A stretch of DNA of 64,000 bases, from the NCBI GenBank assembly GCA_050291725.1, contig JBNKKH010000009.1, forward strand, positions 1-64,000. Reading direction: 5' to 3'. Positions 52,067-61,787 of the stretch are shown here, in pieces. The translations under genes were made by a program, and so were the position numbers. A model generated the notes under the pieces. It saw nothing but the letters and a program-made list of their open reading frames with translations. It made no database searches and was not told the DNA's origin. Position 1 is the first letter of the stretch. Each line of letters begins with the position of its first letter. Origin of the DNA: JAAGZL01 sp050291725 (GTDB lineage Bacteria > Pseudomonadota > Gammaproteobacteria > Chromatiales > Chromatiaceae).

Positions 52067-52148
52067 TACTGTTTGTTCCTGAAGCGGATGATATTGATGT
52101 GTGATTATAACAGGAAAGGCGCAACACCCAACGCATGGAAATAAAAAT

Positions 52149-53213
52149 ATGACAGAAACGCCCCTAGAGAAGAGGCCTAAACTAGTTGCAGATGACTGCT
52201 TTCTGCCCAACTTCTGTAGTCTTGAGGCGGTGTTCGCGGTTGTCATTACCGCACAATTGTTGGCTTTGGTTATCTCTTTGAGCGGCAGTGTTGAAGGTAC
52301 GGGCTATACTTATAGCCTGAGTCTATGTTCCCTTTTTATTCAGTGGGTCACCATATCCTGGGCAGGGCTGATCTGTGTTTTACGTACTAGATTACGTCTG
52401 ATGTCCGATCTGCTTTCTGGATTGCTAGCCTGGGCATTGGCGGTGGCGTTGACCATACTGTTTAGTGAGTTATCAGTTTATTTTTTTGGGTTTCACCAAG
52501 CGGATAAGGGTCATCAATTCTTTCTGATAAAGAATGCATCCATCAGTGCCATAGTGGCGGCTTTGGTACTACGATATCTCTATCTGCAATTTCTCTGGAG
52601 AAGACAAGTAGTGGCAGAGTCTGAGGCGCGCTTACAGTCACTGCAATCTCGTATCAAGCCACATTTTCTATTCAATAGCATGAATACTATCGCTAGCCTC
52701 ATTCGTAGCAAACCGGACATCGCTGAAGAGACTATTCATGACCTGTCAGATCTATTTCGCGCTAGCCTGTCAGATGCGAAGAATCTGTCGACACTGAAAG
52801 ATGAATTAGAGCTGAGCCGTGGATACCTGCGGATTGAGACTCAACGCTTGGGTTCCCGACTGAATATTCGTTGGGACCTAGAAGAGTTGCCTTTGGATGC
52901 AAAGATGCCGACATTGATTCTTCAGCCTCTGCTAGAGAATGCTATTTATCACGGTATTGAGCCATCCTCAGACAAGGGGGTGATAGAGATTGTTGGGCGT
53001 TATCGGCGTTATAAGGTCAATATCTCCATCCGCAACAGCCAGCCGACTAAGCCAGAGGAGAGACGCACTAACGGAAATCACATGGCTCTGAATAACATCA
53101 AGCAGAGACTGGAGGGGGTCTACCAAGAGCAGGCTGGGTTGAGTCATAGTGAAGTGGATGGCGATTATCAAGTGCGGCTATTTTTTCCTTACCCATGGGT
53201 TGATGAGTCATGA
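52149..53213 (+). CDS. algZ: sensor histidine kinase AlgZ/FimS (LytS type)
   Basis: About 354 residues from ATG 52149. Four or so membrane segments in the first 145 residues, then the His_kinase domain of the LytS group with IKPHFLFNSMNTIASLIR (His172) and the ATP-binding LILQPLLENAIYHGIEP. Unlike NtrB it has no PAS. It pairs with AlgR through an ATGA overlap. In pseudomonads this pair controls alginate and type IV pili. Confidence 0.92.
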   Translation: MTETPLEKRPKLVADDCFLPNFCSLEAVFAVVITAQLLALVISLSGSVEGTGYTYSLSLCSLFIQWVTISWAGLICVLRTRLRLMSDLLSGLLAWALAVALTILFSELSVYFFGFHQADKGHQFFLIKNASISAIVAALVLRYLYLQFLWRRQVVAESEARLQSLQSRIKPHFLFNSMNTIASLIRSKPDIAEETIHDLSDLFRASLSDAKNLSTLKDELELSRGYLRIETQRLGSRLNIRWDLEELPLDAKMPTLILQPLLENAIYHGIEPSSDKGVIEIVGRYRRYKVNISIRNSQPTKPEERRTNGNHMALNNIKQRLEGVYQEQAGLSHSEVDGDYQVRLFFPYPWVDES

Positions 53214-53944
53214 GAATTTTGATTGTAGATGACGAGCAATTGGCTCGGGAGCGGTTGGAGCATCTGTTGCAGGAGATTGGTTCTCCCTATGAGGTTGTGG
53301 GTCAGGCAGCTGATGGCGAGGAGGCAATTAAATTGAGCTCTTCTCATGAGGCCGATTTAGTGTTGCTGGATATACAGATGCCAGGAATGGACGGACTGGA
53401 GGTGGCGGCTCATCTTATGGCCCAAGATCCAGCGCCAGCTGTAATATTTGTGACTGCATATAATGAGCATGCTTTGGAGGCATTCGAGCGCAATGCCGTG
53501 GATTACTTGTTGAAACCGGTGCGTCCCGAGCGATTGGAAGCGGCGCTGAATAGAGCCCAAGCTTTAAGCCGCGTTCAACTACAGGCTCTGGATGAGCTCC
53601 AGGAGAGTGCTGAGGCTTGCGTTTATTCGAATTTCCGCGGTGGAGTTTTGCGTATCCCAGTGGCAGATATCTATTATTTTCGAGCTGAACAGAAGTATGT
53701 GGTGGCAAGGCATACTGGGGGAGAGGCGTTGCTGGAAGATTCGCTAAAATCCCTGGAGCAGCAGCTGGGAGACCAATTTTTGCGCATACATCGCAACGCC
53801 TTGGCGGCAAAGAGATATCTCAACGCCTTGGAGAAGAGACCGGATGGGTATTTTCAGATATGTCTAAGGGGTGTAGATGATCGGCTTGAGGTAAGTCGCA
53901 GACACTTGCCAGAGGTGCGGCGCTGGTTAAAGGGGTTGCAATAG
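53210..53944 (+). CDS. algR: LytTR-type response regulator AlgR
   Basis: A 244-residue regulator: receiver domain with phospho-acceptor Asp54 (LVLLDIQMPGMDGLEV) and a LytTR DNA-binding domain in the second half (about residues 140-240; IYYFRAEQKYVVARHTGGE, FLRIHRNALAAKRYL). Binds promoters of alginate, rhamnolipid and fimbrial genes in relatives. Adjacent hemD is in its usual place, but hemC is missing between them. Confidence 0.94.
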   Translation: MRILIVDDEQLARERLEHLLQEIGSPYEVVGQAADGEEAIKLSSSHEADLVLLDIQMPGMDGLEVAAHLMAQDPAPAVIFVTAYNEHALEAFERNAVDYLLKPVRPERLEAALNRAQALSRVQLQALDELQESAEACVYSNFRGGVLRIPVADIYYFRAEQKYVVARHTGGEALLEDSLKSLEQQLGDQFLRIHRNALAAKRYLNALEKRPDGYFQICLRGVDDRLEVSRRHLPEVRRWLKGLQ

Positions 53945-54057
53945 CCGTTACTGGTTTGCCACCTAGTCTGTAAGCATTTAGCATGCAATAACAGTTTACT
54001 GAGGCGGATAGCTAATCAAGCAATGTTGTTTTACTCTCCTATTTTCTTTTCTAAGCC

Positions 54058-54831
54058 ATGAGTTGCGATCTGCAAGGGGTTGGAGTGTTAGTTACTCGTC
54101 CCAGTGGGCAGGCGCAGACCCTATGCGATCTCATTGCCCAACATGGTGGCAGGCCGATCTGCTTTCCGGCCATAGCTATAGAGCCGGCGGAAGAGCGAGC
54201 TACTGCTAAAGAGGTACTACAGAATATAGGTAGTTATCAGATAGTCATCTTTATTAGTCCCAACGCGGTGCAATATGGTTTGGGTCTATTGAGTAGGGAT
54301 AAATTACCTCCGAACGTGATGATAGGCGCTGTTGGTAAAGGCACGGCGCGTGCATTGGCTGAAAGCGGTATGAAAGTCGATATTTGGCCTGATGGATCGT
54401 TTGATAGTGAATCTATGTTGGCTATGCCTGAACTTAATCAAGTAGAAGCCAAAAACATCTTGATTGTGCGCGGGAATGGAGGGCGTGGCTTGTTGGGGGA
54501 TACTCTGCGGGAACGGGGGGCTAATGTTGAGTATGTGGAGGTATATTCCAGAAACATATCTTCGATCGACCCAGGGCCGGTCATTGCCTCATGGGAGCGA
54601 GAGGTGGATATCGTTACCGCAACCAGTTGTGGCATCTTGGACAATCTTTTCTCTCTGTTGGGTGAGGCAGGCAGGGCCAAGTTATGTGTAACTCCATTGG
54701 TGGTGGTCAGCCAGCGCATAAAGGCCAGGGCGCAAGAGTATGGGTGCAATTCGATTGTTTTGGCGGATGAGGCATCTGACCAGGGGTTGCTCGCAGCAAT
54801 CTGTAAATGGCACGGCTTTACTTCCAGATGA
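54058..54831 (+). CDS. hemD: uroporphyrinogen-III synthase
   Basis: A 257-residue two-domain protein: GVGVLVTRPSGQAQTLCDLI at the N-terminus, YQIVIFISPNAVQYGL, ILIVRGNGGRGLLGDTLRERG with YVEVYSR, and the C-terminal VTATSCGILDNLF. Cyclises hydroxymethylbilane to uroporphyrinogen III in the heme, siroheme and B12 branch. In relatives it follows hemC; here the 113-bp gap after algR holds no hemC. Confidence 0.93.
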   Translation: MSCDLQGVGVLVTRPSGQAQTLCDLIAQHGGRPICFPAIAIEPAEERATAKEVLQNIGSYQIVIFISPNAVQYGLGLLSRDKLPPNVMIGAVGKGTARALAESGMKVDIWPDGSFDSESMLAMPELNQVEAKNILIVRGNGGRGLLGDTLRERGANVEYVEVYSRNISSIDPGPVIASWEREVDIVTATSCGILDNLFSLLGEAGRAKLCVTPLVVVSQRIKARAQEYGCNSIVLADEASDQGLLAAICKWHGFTSR

Positions 54832-54916
54832 GAACCTCCTTTGCTACTCTAGATCTAACCGGGTTACTAATTAATAGTTTTAGAATTAACCTAATATATT
54901 CTATGGAACAAATAAG

Positions 54917-56266
54917 ATGAATGATTTAGAAAAACAGGAACAAGAGCAATCTGCGTCTGATCAAGCTGGGTCAACTGCAGCAACTGCGGATGCCGGTTCT
55001 TCCCAAGAGTCTCCCAAGTCATCACAAAAAATAGCTATTGTAGCTTTGATTCTAGCCTTGGCCGGACTGGCTATGGGCTATATGAAATGGGGAGGTCTTA
55101 ATACAGCTTTGCAGCAGGAGAAAAAGGAACTAGCTGCCATAAAAGAGCAGCAACAGCAGACTAAAGGTCGTTTAGAAGAATCTAGTCGGGCCATAACTGA
55201 GCAACAGGCAGCTTTTACTAAGCAGAGTGAAAGAATAAAGATGCAGGCTGAAGAGATGGAGCAGTCTCTAGAGCTGGTGTATGAGCGCGTCGGAGGCAGC
55301 GGTACCCAGTGGCTGGTGGCAGAAGCGGAGTATTTGATGCGGATTGCCAATCACCGTCTTCAGCTGGAGGGGGATAGCAAAACTGCGTCTGTAGCCTTGG
55401 AGCGTGCGGATAAACAGCTACGTGATTCGGGTGATCCAGTCTGGACACCAATTCGGGAGAAGCTGGCCACAGAGATTGCGGCTCTTAAGGGGTTAAAAGA
55501 GCTGGATCTGACTGGATACGCAGCAAAGCTATCCGGGTTGATTTCACAGGCCGATAAGCTAAAGCTGCCGCATTCAGACCTGATGGATGTGCAGAAACAG
55601 GAAGAGAGTACTAAGAAGGACAAAGAGTTCAATCTAGATAGTGTGATGCAGGACTTTTGGACAGGTTTGAAGTCAATTCTCATAATAAGACGGCATGACC
55701 AGCCGGTTAGCGCAATGCTGGAGCCAGATCAGTCTTTCTTTCTATATCAGAATCTTATACTGCAGTTGGAGGGATCTAGGGTTGCTCTACTACGCAGGGA
55801 TCAATCCCTGTTTGATGCCAGTCTGCAGAGGGCCGAGGCATGGATAAAAAAGTTTTTTGATCAGGAAGATGGTGTAACCGAGAGCATGTTACAGGGGATC
55901 AACGAGCTGAAACGACTGGAGCTTACGGCCGAAATGCCAGATATCTCCGGTTCACTGCGTATGCTTATGGTGCAGCAGGGACGAGGCGACGAGATGCCAG
56001 AGCCGGCAAAAGAGGCGCCTGGACCAGTTGCAGAAGAGCAGCAAAAGCCGGATGAGGCTAAACAGATGGTAGAGCAGATGCCGAAATCATCTGCGGAAGA
56101 GGTGGATTCGGCCGATGTGAAGCAGGAGTCGGTTGCACCGGAAGCAAAAGCGTCTGCAGAAGAGTCTAAGCAGCCAGATGAGGTTCAGAAGCCAATTGGT
56201 GAGGAACCAACGACTCCCGAAGGGGAACAGCCCCCAGCTGCTGAAGAGCAGAGGGAGGGAACATGA
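54917..56266 (+). CDS. hemX: HemX family protein
   Basis: A 449-residue protein: a short cytoplasmic tail, one membrane helix at about residues 37-55, then a periplasmic coiled-coil and helical region. The last 100 residues are a low-complexity Glu/Pro/Lys/Ala-rich tail with repeats (EEQQKPDEAKQ, EESKQPDEVQ). Often annotated as uroporphyrinogen-III methyltransferase but it lacks a SAM domain; its role is scaffolding at best. The stop overlaps hemY (ATGA). Confidence 0.9.
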   Translation: MNDLEKQEQEQSASDQAGSTAATADAGSSQESPKSSQKIAIVALILALAGLAMGYMKWGGLNTALQQEKKELAAIKEQQQQTKGRLEESSRAITEQQAAFTKQSERIKMQAEEMEQSLELVYERVGGSGTQWLVAEAEYLMRIANHRLQLEGDSKTASVALERADKQLRDSGDPVWTPIREKLATEIAALKGLKELDLTGYAAKLSGLISQADKLKLPHSDLMDVQKQEESTKKDKEFNLDSVMQDFWTGLKSILIIRRHDQPVSAMLEPDQSFFLYQNLILQLEGSRVALLRRDQSLFDASLQRAEAWIKKFFDQEDGVTESMLQGINELKRLELTAEMPDISGSLRMLMVQQGRGDEMPEPAKEAPGPVAEEQQKPDEAKQMVEQMPKSSAEEVDSADVKQESVAPEAKASAEESKQPDEVQKPIGEEPTTPEGEQPPAAEEQREGT

Positions 56267-57570
56267 GAAAGCTGATAGTTGCCTTAATTCTTATTGCGTT
56301 CTCAGTTGCTCTGGTTTCCCTGTTGAATCAGAACAACGGCTACGCCATGCTCGGATTTGGCCACTGGACGATAGAGGGAAGCTTGGCCCTGTTTATCTTG
56401 TTAGACCTAGCACTGTTTCTTGTGCTCTATTTGGCAATTCGCACGTTATCTAGGCTTTGGTCTGTCCCTGAGCGGTGGCAGAAATGGAGAAAGGGACGAC
56501 AGAGACAGCGGGCGCAAAACGCTTTAGCCAGCGGGCTGTTAGATATGGCGGCTGGAAAATGGAAGAGTGCTGAACAAAAACTGATCAAACATGCCGAGAT
56601 TTCAGAAAAACCAATACTGAACTATCTAGGGGCGGCCCGCGCTGCGCAGGAACGGGGCGTATTTGCTAAGCGGGACAGTTATCTTAAATTGGCCCAGGAG
56701 AGTATGCCGTCAGAACAGCTGGCAGTCTCTATCACTCAGGCGGAGTTACAGCTTTCCAACGACCAGATAGAGCAGGCTCTGGCTACACTTACCCATCTAA
56801 GGAAGATTGCTCCCAAACATGGCTATGTCCTCAAACTATCCAAAGAGCTGTATCTACGGTTGGAGAATTGGTCTGCCTTGAAGCAGTTGTTACCGGATAT
56901 GTTAAAGAGTGATGTCATATCAAAGGATGAGCTAAGTGAGCTTGAAGTGAAGGTTTACGCTGGGCTGATGCGACAGGCAGTTGCAGAGGTGGACAGAGAG
57001 CGGCTAAACACTGTCTGGAAACAGATTCCAAAGCATCTGCGTAACCAGGCGGAGATAGTGGAGATATATATCCAGCAGCTCCAAGCCAGTGGTAACGATG
57101 ATGAGGCTGAAAGCCTGCTTGAGAAGGCGATAGAGAAGAGCTGGGATGAGCGCCTGGTGGAGCTTTATGGCCTGATCGAAGGCAAACGTCTGGATAAACA
57201 GCTAAATCGTGCTGAATCATGGCTTAAAGAGCATCCGCAGAGCCCTGCTTTGCTATTGACTCTGGCCCATATATGTCTGCGTAGCAAGCTGTGGGGTAAG
57301 GCCCGTAGCTATCTGGAGGCTTGTATTGGAGCCAAATCATCTGTTGCAGCACAACATGAACTGGGGATTTTATTGGAACAGATGGGGGAGAAGGATCTAG
57401 CTCTGGAAAGCTATCGGGCTGGGCTTGCGCTTTCGTATGAAGGCTCTGATGTCCGCTCCTGGGAGTATGATGGTAGAGTGGTCCAGAATGGTAAAGATGA
57501 TGAGTCATCATCGCCTGATCTGCGCCGTCCCTTGGATGCGCCAATACCAACTACTGCTGATTCCGCCTAA
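56263..57570 (+). CDS. hemY: HemY protein (TPR, heme biosynthesis-associated)
   Basis: A 435-residue inner-membrane protein: two N-terminal membrane segments (about 3-20 and 42-66) and a tetratricopeptide array over the rest (ALASGLLDMAAGKWKSAEQKLIKHAE, LGILLEQMGEKDLALESYRAGLAL). HemY of this type is a membrane protein linked to protoheme synthesis, not protoporphyrinogen oxidase. Ends 12 bp before the SDR gene, with which it may be co-transcribed. Confidence 0.93.
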   Translation: MRKLIVALILIAFSVALVSLLNQNNGYAMLGFGHWTIEGSLALFILLDLALFLVLYLAIRTLSRLWSVPERWQKWRKGRQRQRAQNALASGLLDMAAGKWKSAEQKLIKHAEISEKPILNYLGAARAAQERGVFAKRDSYLKLAQESMPSEQLAVSITQAELQLSNDQIEQALATLTHLRKIAPKHGYVLKLSKELYLRLENWSALKQLLPDMLKSDVISKDELSELEVKVYAGLMRQAVAEVDRERLNTVWKQIPKHLRNQAEIVEIYIQQLQASGNDDEAESLLEKAIEKSWDERLVELYGLIEGKRLDKQLNRAESWLKEHPQSPALLLTLAHICLRSKLWGKARSYLEACIGAKSSVAAQHELGILLEQMGEKDLALESYRAGLALSYEGSDVRSWEYDGRVVQNGKDDESSSPDLRRPLDAPIPTTADSA

Positions 57571-57582
57571 GTCCGCAACTAT

Positions 57583-58449
57583 ATGCCAAATCTTATCTTT
57601 GGTTGCGGTTATGTGGGGCAGCGTCTAGCCGGCCATTACGCAAAAGAGAGCAGGGATATAGTTGGCGTAGTACACTCTTCTGCAAGTGTGGATCTGTTGC
57701 ATGGGCTGGGCATTGGCTCTCTGCAGGCGGATCTAGATCATGCGCCACTACCGGAGCTACCACTGCAGGATGCAACACTTTTCTACTTCATTCCCCCGCC
57801 CAAGTCTGGTGAAACAGATACTAGGGTACGTAGACTTATATCTGAATTTGTACGCCTAGGGCATCCACGTAGAGTGGTCTATCTCAGTACTACGGGGGTT
57901 TATGGAGACTGTAAGGGCGAATGGGTCAGTGAAGAGCGGCCAGCCAACCCAGTGGCTGCCCGAGCCAAAAGGCGCTGGGATGCGGAGAGTTGTTTTCAGC
58001 AGTGGCGTACCAATACGGGGCGGGAGCTGGTTGTTCTACGAGTATCCGGTATCTACGGTCCGGGCAAGTTACCGTTGGAGCGGCTGCGTAAAGGGCTTCC
58101 CTTGGTGCAGAAAGATGAGTCTCCCTGGACCAACCGGATTCATATTGATGATCTGGTGCAGGTTTGCGTTGCCGCAATGGAGAGAGGTAGAGATGGTGAA
58201 GTTTATAATGTCAGCGATGGCTCTCCTGGCACCATGATAGATTATTTTAACTTGGTTGCAGAGCTGGCCGGTTTCCCTGCACCACCAGCGATATCACTAG
58301 CCCAGGCTGAGAGTCAGCTTTCTGAGGGAATGCTCTCATATATGCGGGAGTCGAGAAGAGTAGACAACGGCAAACTGAAGAGAGATCTGGGGCTATCTCT
58401 TACTTATCCCTCGATGGAATTGGGGCTACCGGCCTGTTTTAGTAAATAG
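57583..58449 (+). CDS. NAD(P)-dependent SDR/epimerase-like protein (YeeZ type)
   Basis: A 288-residue Rossmann-fold protein beginning LIFGCGYVGQRLAGHY, a GxGxxG-type dinucleotide site. VVYLSTTGVYGD carries the Ser/Thr, and the expected tyrosine-lysine pair is replaced by PVAARAKRRWDAE, so classical epimerase catalysis is doubtful. RVSGIYGPG and RIHIDDLVQ are typical of extended SDRs. Substrate unknown. Commonly found downstream of hem genes. Confidence 0.85.
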   Translation: MPNLIFGCGYVGQRLAGHYAKESRDIVGVVHSSASVDLLHGLGIGSLQADLDHAPLPELPLQDATLFYFIPPPKSGETDTRVRRLISEFVRLGHPRRVVYLSTTGVYGDCKGEWVSEERPANPVAARAKRRWDAESCFQQWRTNTGRELVVLRVSGIYGPGKLPLERLRKGLPLVQKDESPWTNRIHIDDLVQVCVAAMERGRDGEVYNVSDGSPGTMIDYFNLVAELAGFPAPPAISLAQAESQLSEGMLSYMRESRRVDNGKLKRDLGLSLTYPSMELGLPACFSK

Positions 58450-58591
58450 ATTACTAAAGTTTTCCCAAAATCAAGCGCCAACAGACGTAAGGCGGTCTAT
58501 AAATAGCTATATACCATTTCCGATACGATCGGATTGGTGTTATGGCTTGAGGGATAGTGGTTGTAGACACAAGGCAAATAATGGAACTTGG

Positions 58592-59140
58592 ATGAAAGGC
58601 CTAATATTTTCAGAATTTCTTGAGTATGTGGAGTCTATCTATTCGGCAGAAATGGTAGATGACATTATTGATGCCTGTAGTCTCTCTTCAGATGGCGCAT
58701 ATACTACGGTAGGTAGCTATCCACATGAAGAGCTGGTTAGTCTCGTGGCCGTGCTGAGCGAACAGAGTGGTACTCCAGCATCAGAGATACTGCGTAAATT
58801 TGGAAACTATCTGTTTGAGCGGCTTATTGTAGGGTTTCCTCATTTTACTCATAACGCCAAATCTGCTTTTGAACTCCTTTACAGTATCGAAGAGTATATG
58901 AACCAAGAGGTACGTAAGCTCTATCCGGATGCAAGGCTCCCCGCTTTTGCATATGAGGCATCCCATCCCCGTCAGCTTATTATTATTTACCGTTCCATGC
59001 GTCCCTTCGCTGATCTTGCTCACGGGATGATTGAGGGCGTGGTGCAGCATTTTGGCGAAGATATAAGTATTGTGCGAGAGCCGAGTACAACAGAAGAGAA
59101 AGCGGGAGTAAGGTTCTCTTTGGTGTTGAAGGATGCATAA
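58592..59140 (+). CDS. H-NOX (heme NO-binding) family protein with the proximal His replaced by Asn
   Basis: About 182 residues from ATG 58592 (a TTG 45 bases upstream is less likely). The fold is clear from MKGLIFSEFLEYVE, EILRKFGNYLFERLI, EVRKLYPDARLP, the distal heme-propionate motif YRSMR (residues 133-137; Y-x-S-x-R) and VQHFGEDISI. By alignment to my memory of Shewanella H-NOX (VIHLEVNKLY) this reads YMNQEVRKLY, so proximal His becomes Asn104 (codon AAC). Ligand or sensing mode is therefore uncertain. The kinase starts at the next base after its stop. Confidence 0.85.
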   Translation: MKGLIFSEFLEYVESIYSAEMVDDIIDACSLSSDGAYTTVGSYPHEELVSLVAVLSEQSGTPASEILRKFGNYLFERLIVGFPHFTHNAKSAFELLYSIEEYMNQEVRKLYPDARLPAFAYEASHPRQLIIIYRSMRPFADLAHGMIEGVVQHFGEDISIVREPSTTEEKAGVRFSLVLKDA

Positions 59141-60469
59141 ATGAACGATATTGAACGCCTTACAAAAAGATGTGCTCGCGAAAGGGCTGCACGTAAGCAG
59201 GCTGAGGAGCTACTGGAACAGAAAAGTCTGGAGCTTTATGAACTGAACAAAGATCTCATTGAGAGAGAGGAGGCCAGCCGTTCCATCCTGGAGGCAACTG
59301 GCGATGGAATCATAATAGTGGATGAATCAGGAACGGTGAATATGTTAAATCGCGCCGCAAAACTGATTTTTGGCTATATAAAAGAGGATATTGTTGGGTA
59401 CTCTATAGATAAACTGTTATCGGGGGGTGGAGACAGCACCTTCCACTACTACCTTGAGGCCAGCGAGCATGAGCCGGTTAATACCTTGCATGAAACCTTA
59501 GGGATACATAGCGATGGTTCAAAGATCCCCATAGAAATAAATGTGACAAAGGCCAATATTCCAGAGCGAAAGATGGTGATCATCAGTGTCCGGGATATTG
59601 CTCAGCGCAAGGAGGCGGAGGAAGAGTGGGATAAAATGGAAATCCAGCTAAGGCATGCGCAAAAACTGGAGTCCATAGGACAACTGGCTGCCGGTATTGC
59701 ACACGAAATCAATACCCCTATCCAGTTTATTGGCGACAATACCAGGTTTCTTCAAGAGGCATTTAGTGACATAGCAAAGCTAATCGGAATCAGAGATAGG
59801 ATAATTGAAGATTTTGCACAGGGGGTAACGCCGAATGGCCTTATTGCAGAGGCAAAAGAGGTAGCAGAAGAGATTGATTTTGACTATTTACTCGATGAGG
59901 TGCCCAAGGCCATCAATCAATCCATAGAGGGTATAGAGCGGGTTGGAAATATCGTGCGTGCCATGAAGGAGTTTTCTCACCCCGGTGTCGAAGAGAAGAC
60001 TTTAATAGATATCAACTCGTCCATCCAAAGCACAATTACGGTATCTCGTAATGAGTGGAAATACTATTCAGAAATGAAACTAGACTTAGACCCATCTTTA
60101 CCGATGGTGCCATGTCTTCCCGGCGACTTAAATCAGGCGATATTGAATATCGTGGTGAATGCCGCTCAGGCCATCAAAGATAAACAAGAGAAAGATGGAG
60201 ATGCAAAGGGTGTTATAACAGTTTCAACTTGTAAATCGGGGCCATGGGCTAAGATTGTAATTAGCGATACAGGCATAGGAATATCAGATGAGATTCTTCC
60301 CCATATCTTTGACCCTTTTTTCACAACAAAAGGTGTTGGTAAAGGCACTGGCCAAGGTTTGGCCATAACCTATTCTGCTGTTGTAGATAAACATGCAGGT
60401 ACCATAGAGGTTGAAAGCAGCGTGGGAGAAGGTTCTACTTTTACAATATGTTTGCCTCTTAACGGTTGA
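59141..60469 (+). CDS. PAS-domain sensor histidine kinase linked to H-NOX
   Basis: A 442-residue soluble kinase: an N-terminal coiled coil (RLTKRCARERAARKQAEELL) of the type found in H-NOX-linked proteins, one PAS domain (about residues 44-155), a HisKA-type H-box LAAGIAHEINTP with His188, and the catalytic domain (N-box NIVVNAAQAI, SDTGIGI, GTGQGLAI). No membrane segment, so it reads a cytoplasmic signal. It begins immediately after the H-NOX gene, so the two proteins form the input pair. Confidence 0.92.
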   Translation: MNDIERLTKRCARERAARKQAEELLEQKSLELYELNKDLIEREEASRSILEATGDGIIIVDESGTVNMLNRAAKLIFGYIKEDIVGYSIDKLLSGGGDSTFHYYLEASEHEPVNTLHETLGIHSDGSKIPIEINVTKANIPERKMVIISVRDIAQRKEAEEEWDKMEIQLRHAQKLESIGQLAAGIAHEINTPIQFIGDNTRFLQEAFSDIAKLIGIRDRIIEDFAQGVTPNGLIAEAKEVAEEIDFDYLLDEVPKAINQSIEGIERVGNIVRAMKEFSHPGVEEKTLIDINSSIQSTITVSRNEWKYYSEMKLDLDPSLPMVPCLPGDLNQAILNIVVNAAQAIKDKQEKDGDAKGVITVSTCKSGPWAKIVISDTGIGISDEILPHIFDPFFTTKGVGKGTGQGLAITYSAVVDKHAGTIEVESSVGEGSTFTICLPLNG

Positions 60470-60481
60470 TTTAGCAAGCCC

Positions 60482-61678
60482 ATGGACAAAGCGCGCATTC
60501 TATTTGTTGATGACAATCAAGAGACCCTAGATGGTCTGGGGAGGGCGTTGCGTAATCAAAAGCAGCGCTGGGATATCTCTTTTGTTACTTCAGGCGAAGA
60601 GGCGCTTGAGTTTATCTCAAACAGGAAGGTTGATGCAGTCATTACTGATGTGCGTATGCCTGGTATTAATGGTGTTCAATTGTTGCAGGAAGTTTCTCGG
60701 CTATATCCTGACGTAATCCGTTTTATTCTGTCCGGGTACGCTGAAGAAGAGGTAATTCTGCAAGCTGCTAAGCTGGCGCATCAACTGTTTCCTAAGCCAT
60801 GTAATGTGGAAGGACTTAAAACTGCATTAAGTAGAGCCCTATCTTTGCGTGGAGTGCTGGCGGAAGGGAGTTTACGCTCTATTGTTTCCAGCGTTGTTAG
60901 TTTGCCTGTGCTGCCAGAGGTTTATTCTCATATTGTTGAAAAATTGAACTCCCCTGAGGCTTCATTGCGGGAAATTGGAGAGGTTATATCGGGTGATACG
61001 GCAATTACGGCAAAGCTATTACAGTTGGTAAATTCGGCCTTTTTTGGTGTTGGGAGGGAGGTAACAAGTGCTGGAGAGGCGGTGGGTTTGCTTGGTCTTA
61101 ATACCATTAAGTATTTAGTGCTGTCTGCTGAATTGTTTGCGCAGTTTGATGAGCAGAAGCTGAATGCTACTGGGTTCCAATTAGAAGAGTCGATTGATCA
61201 CAGCATAAGAGTTGGGCAGCTGGCCAAGCAAATTGCAATCTCAGAACATGCTGATAGAGATGTTATTGAAGAGAGCGGCCTCTCTGGTTTTTTACATGAT
61301 GTGGGGAAATTGATACTGGCCGATAATATGCCTGAGGAGTATAAAAAAGTTATAGATTTGCAACAGGTCGAACGGTTAGATTCATATGTTGCAGAGCGTG
61401 AGATTATTGGAACAGACCATGGGGCAGTAGGTGCCTACTTGCTGGGGTTGTGGGGGTTCTCTGATACGGTATTGGAGTCAGTTGCATTTCATCACACCCC
61501 AGAAAAAACCGAGGCGTTGGTATTTGCACCTCTCACCTCGGTTTATATTGCTAATATGTTGGACAATACGCGTTCAGAGGCACATGTAGATTCTGCCTTG
61601 GAGAGGATAGATTTTGAGTATTTGTCGGCATTGAATTTAGCAAGTAGCTTTCCGGCATGGAGGTCATTTTGTGAGTAA
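60482..61678 (+). CDS. response regulator with HDOD output domain
   Basis: A 398-residue protein. Receiver domain (about 1-125) with phospho-acceptor Asp56 (DAVITDVRMPG). HDOD domain (about 145-350): SLPVLPEVYSHIVEKL, DTAITAKLLQLVNSAFFG, FLHDVGKLILADN and HHTPEK. The HD pair is present in FLHDVGKL, but HDOD domains are generally non-hydrolytic. Twelve bases after the kinase, so it is a probable direct target. Confidence 0.92.
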   Translation: MDKARILFVDDNQETLDGLGRALRNQKQRWDISFVTSGEEALEFISNRKVDAVITDVRMPGINGVQLLQEVSRLYPDVIRFILSGYAEEEVILQAAKLAHQLFPKPCNVEGLKTALSRALSLRGVLAEGSLRSIVSSVVSLPVLPEVYSHIVEKLNSPEASLREIGEVISGDTAITAKLLQLVNSAFFGVGREVTSAGEAVGLLGLNTIKYLVLSAELFAQFDEQKLNATGFQLEESIDHSIRVGQLAKQIAISEHADRDVIEESGLSGFLHDVGKLILADNMPEEYKKVIDLQQVERLDSYVAEREIIGTDHGAVGAYLLGLWGFSDTVLESVAFHHTPEKTEALVFAPLTSVYIANMLDNTRSEAHVDSALERIDFEYLSALNLASSFPAWRSFCE

Positions 61679-61787
61679 GCTGGTGAACAGTAACGTTTTC
61701 GGAGTAGTAGATTTGAATACAGTAATACTACTGTCTATGGGAGCGCGCGCTGTATGCAAAACGGTATAAAGGCACAAGGGGTTAACA

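Noticed and set aside
61671..61769. GTG-initiated 32-codon frame between the two response regulators
   Set aside because: It overlaps the HDOD gene's end and lacks a ribosome-binding site; an inverted repeat (61703-61732) explains the region as well.
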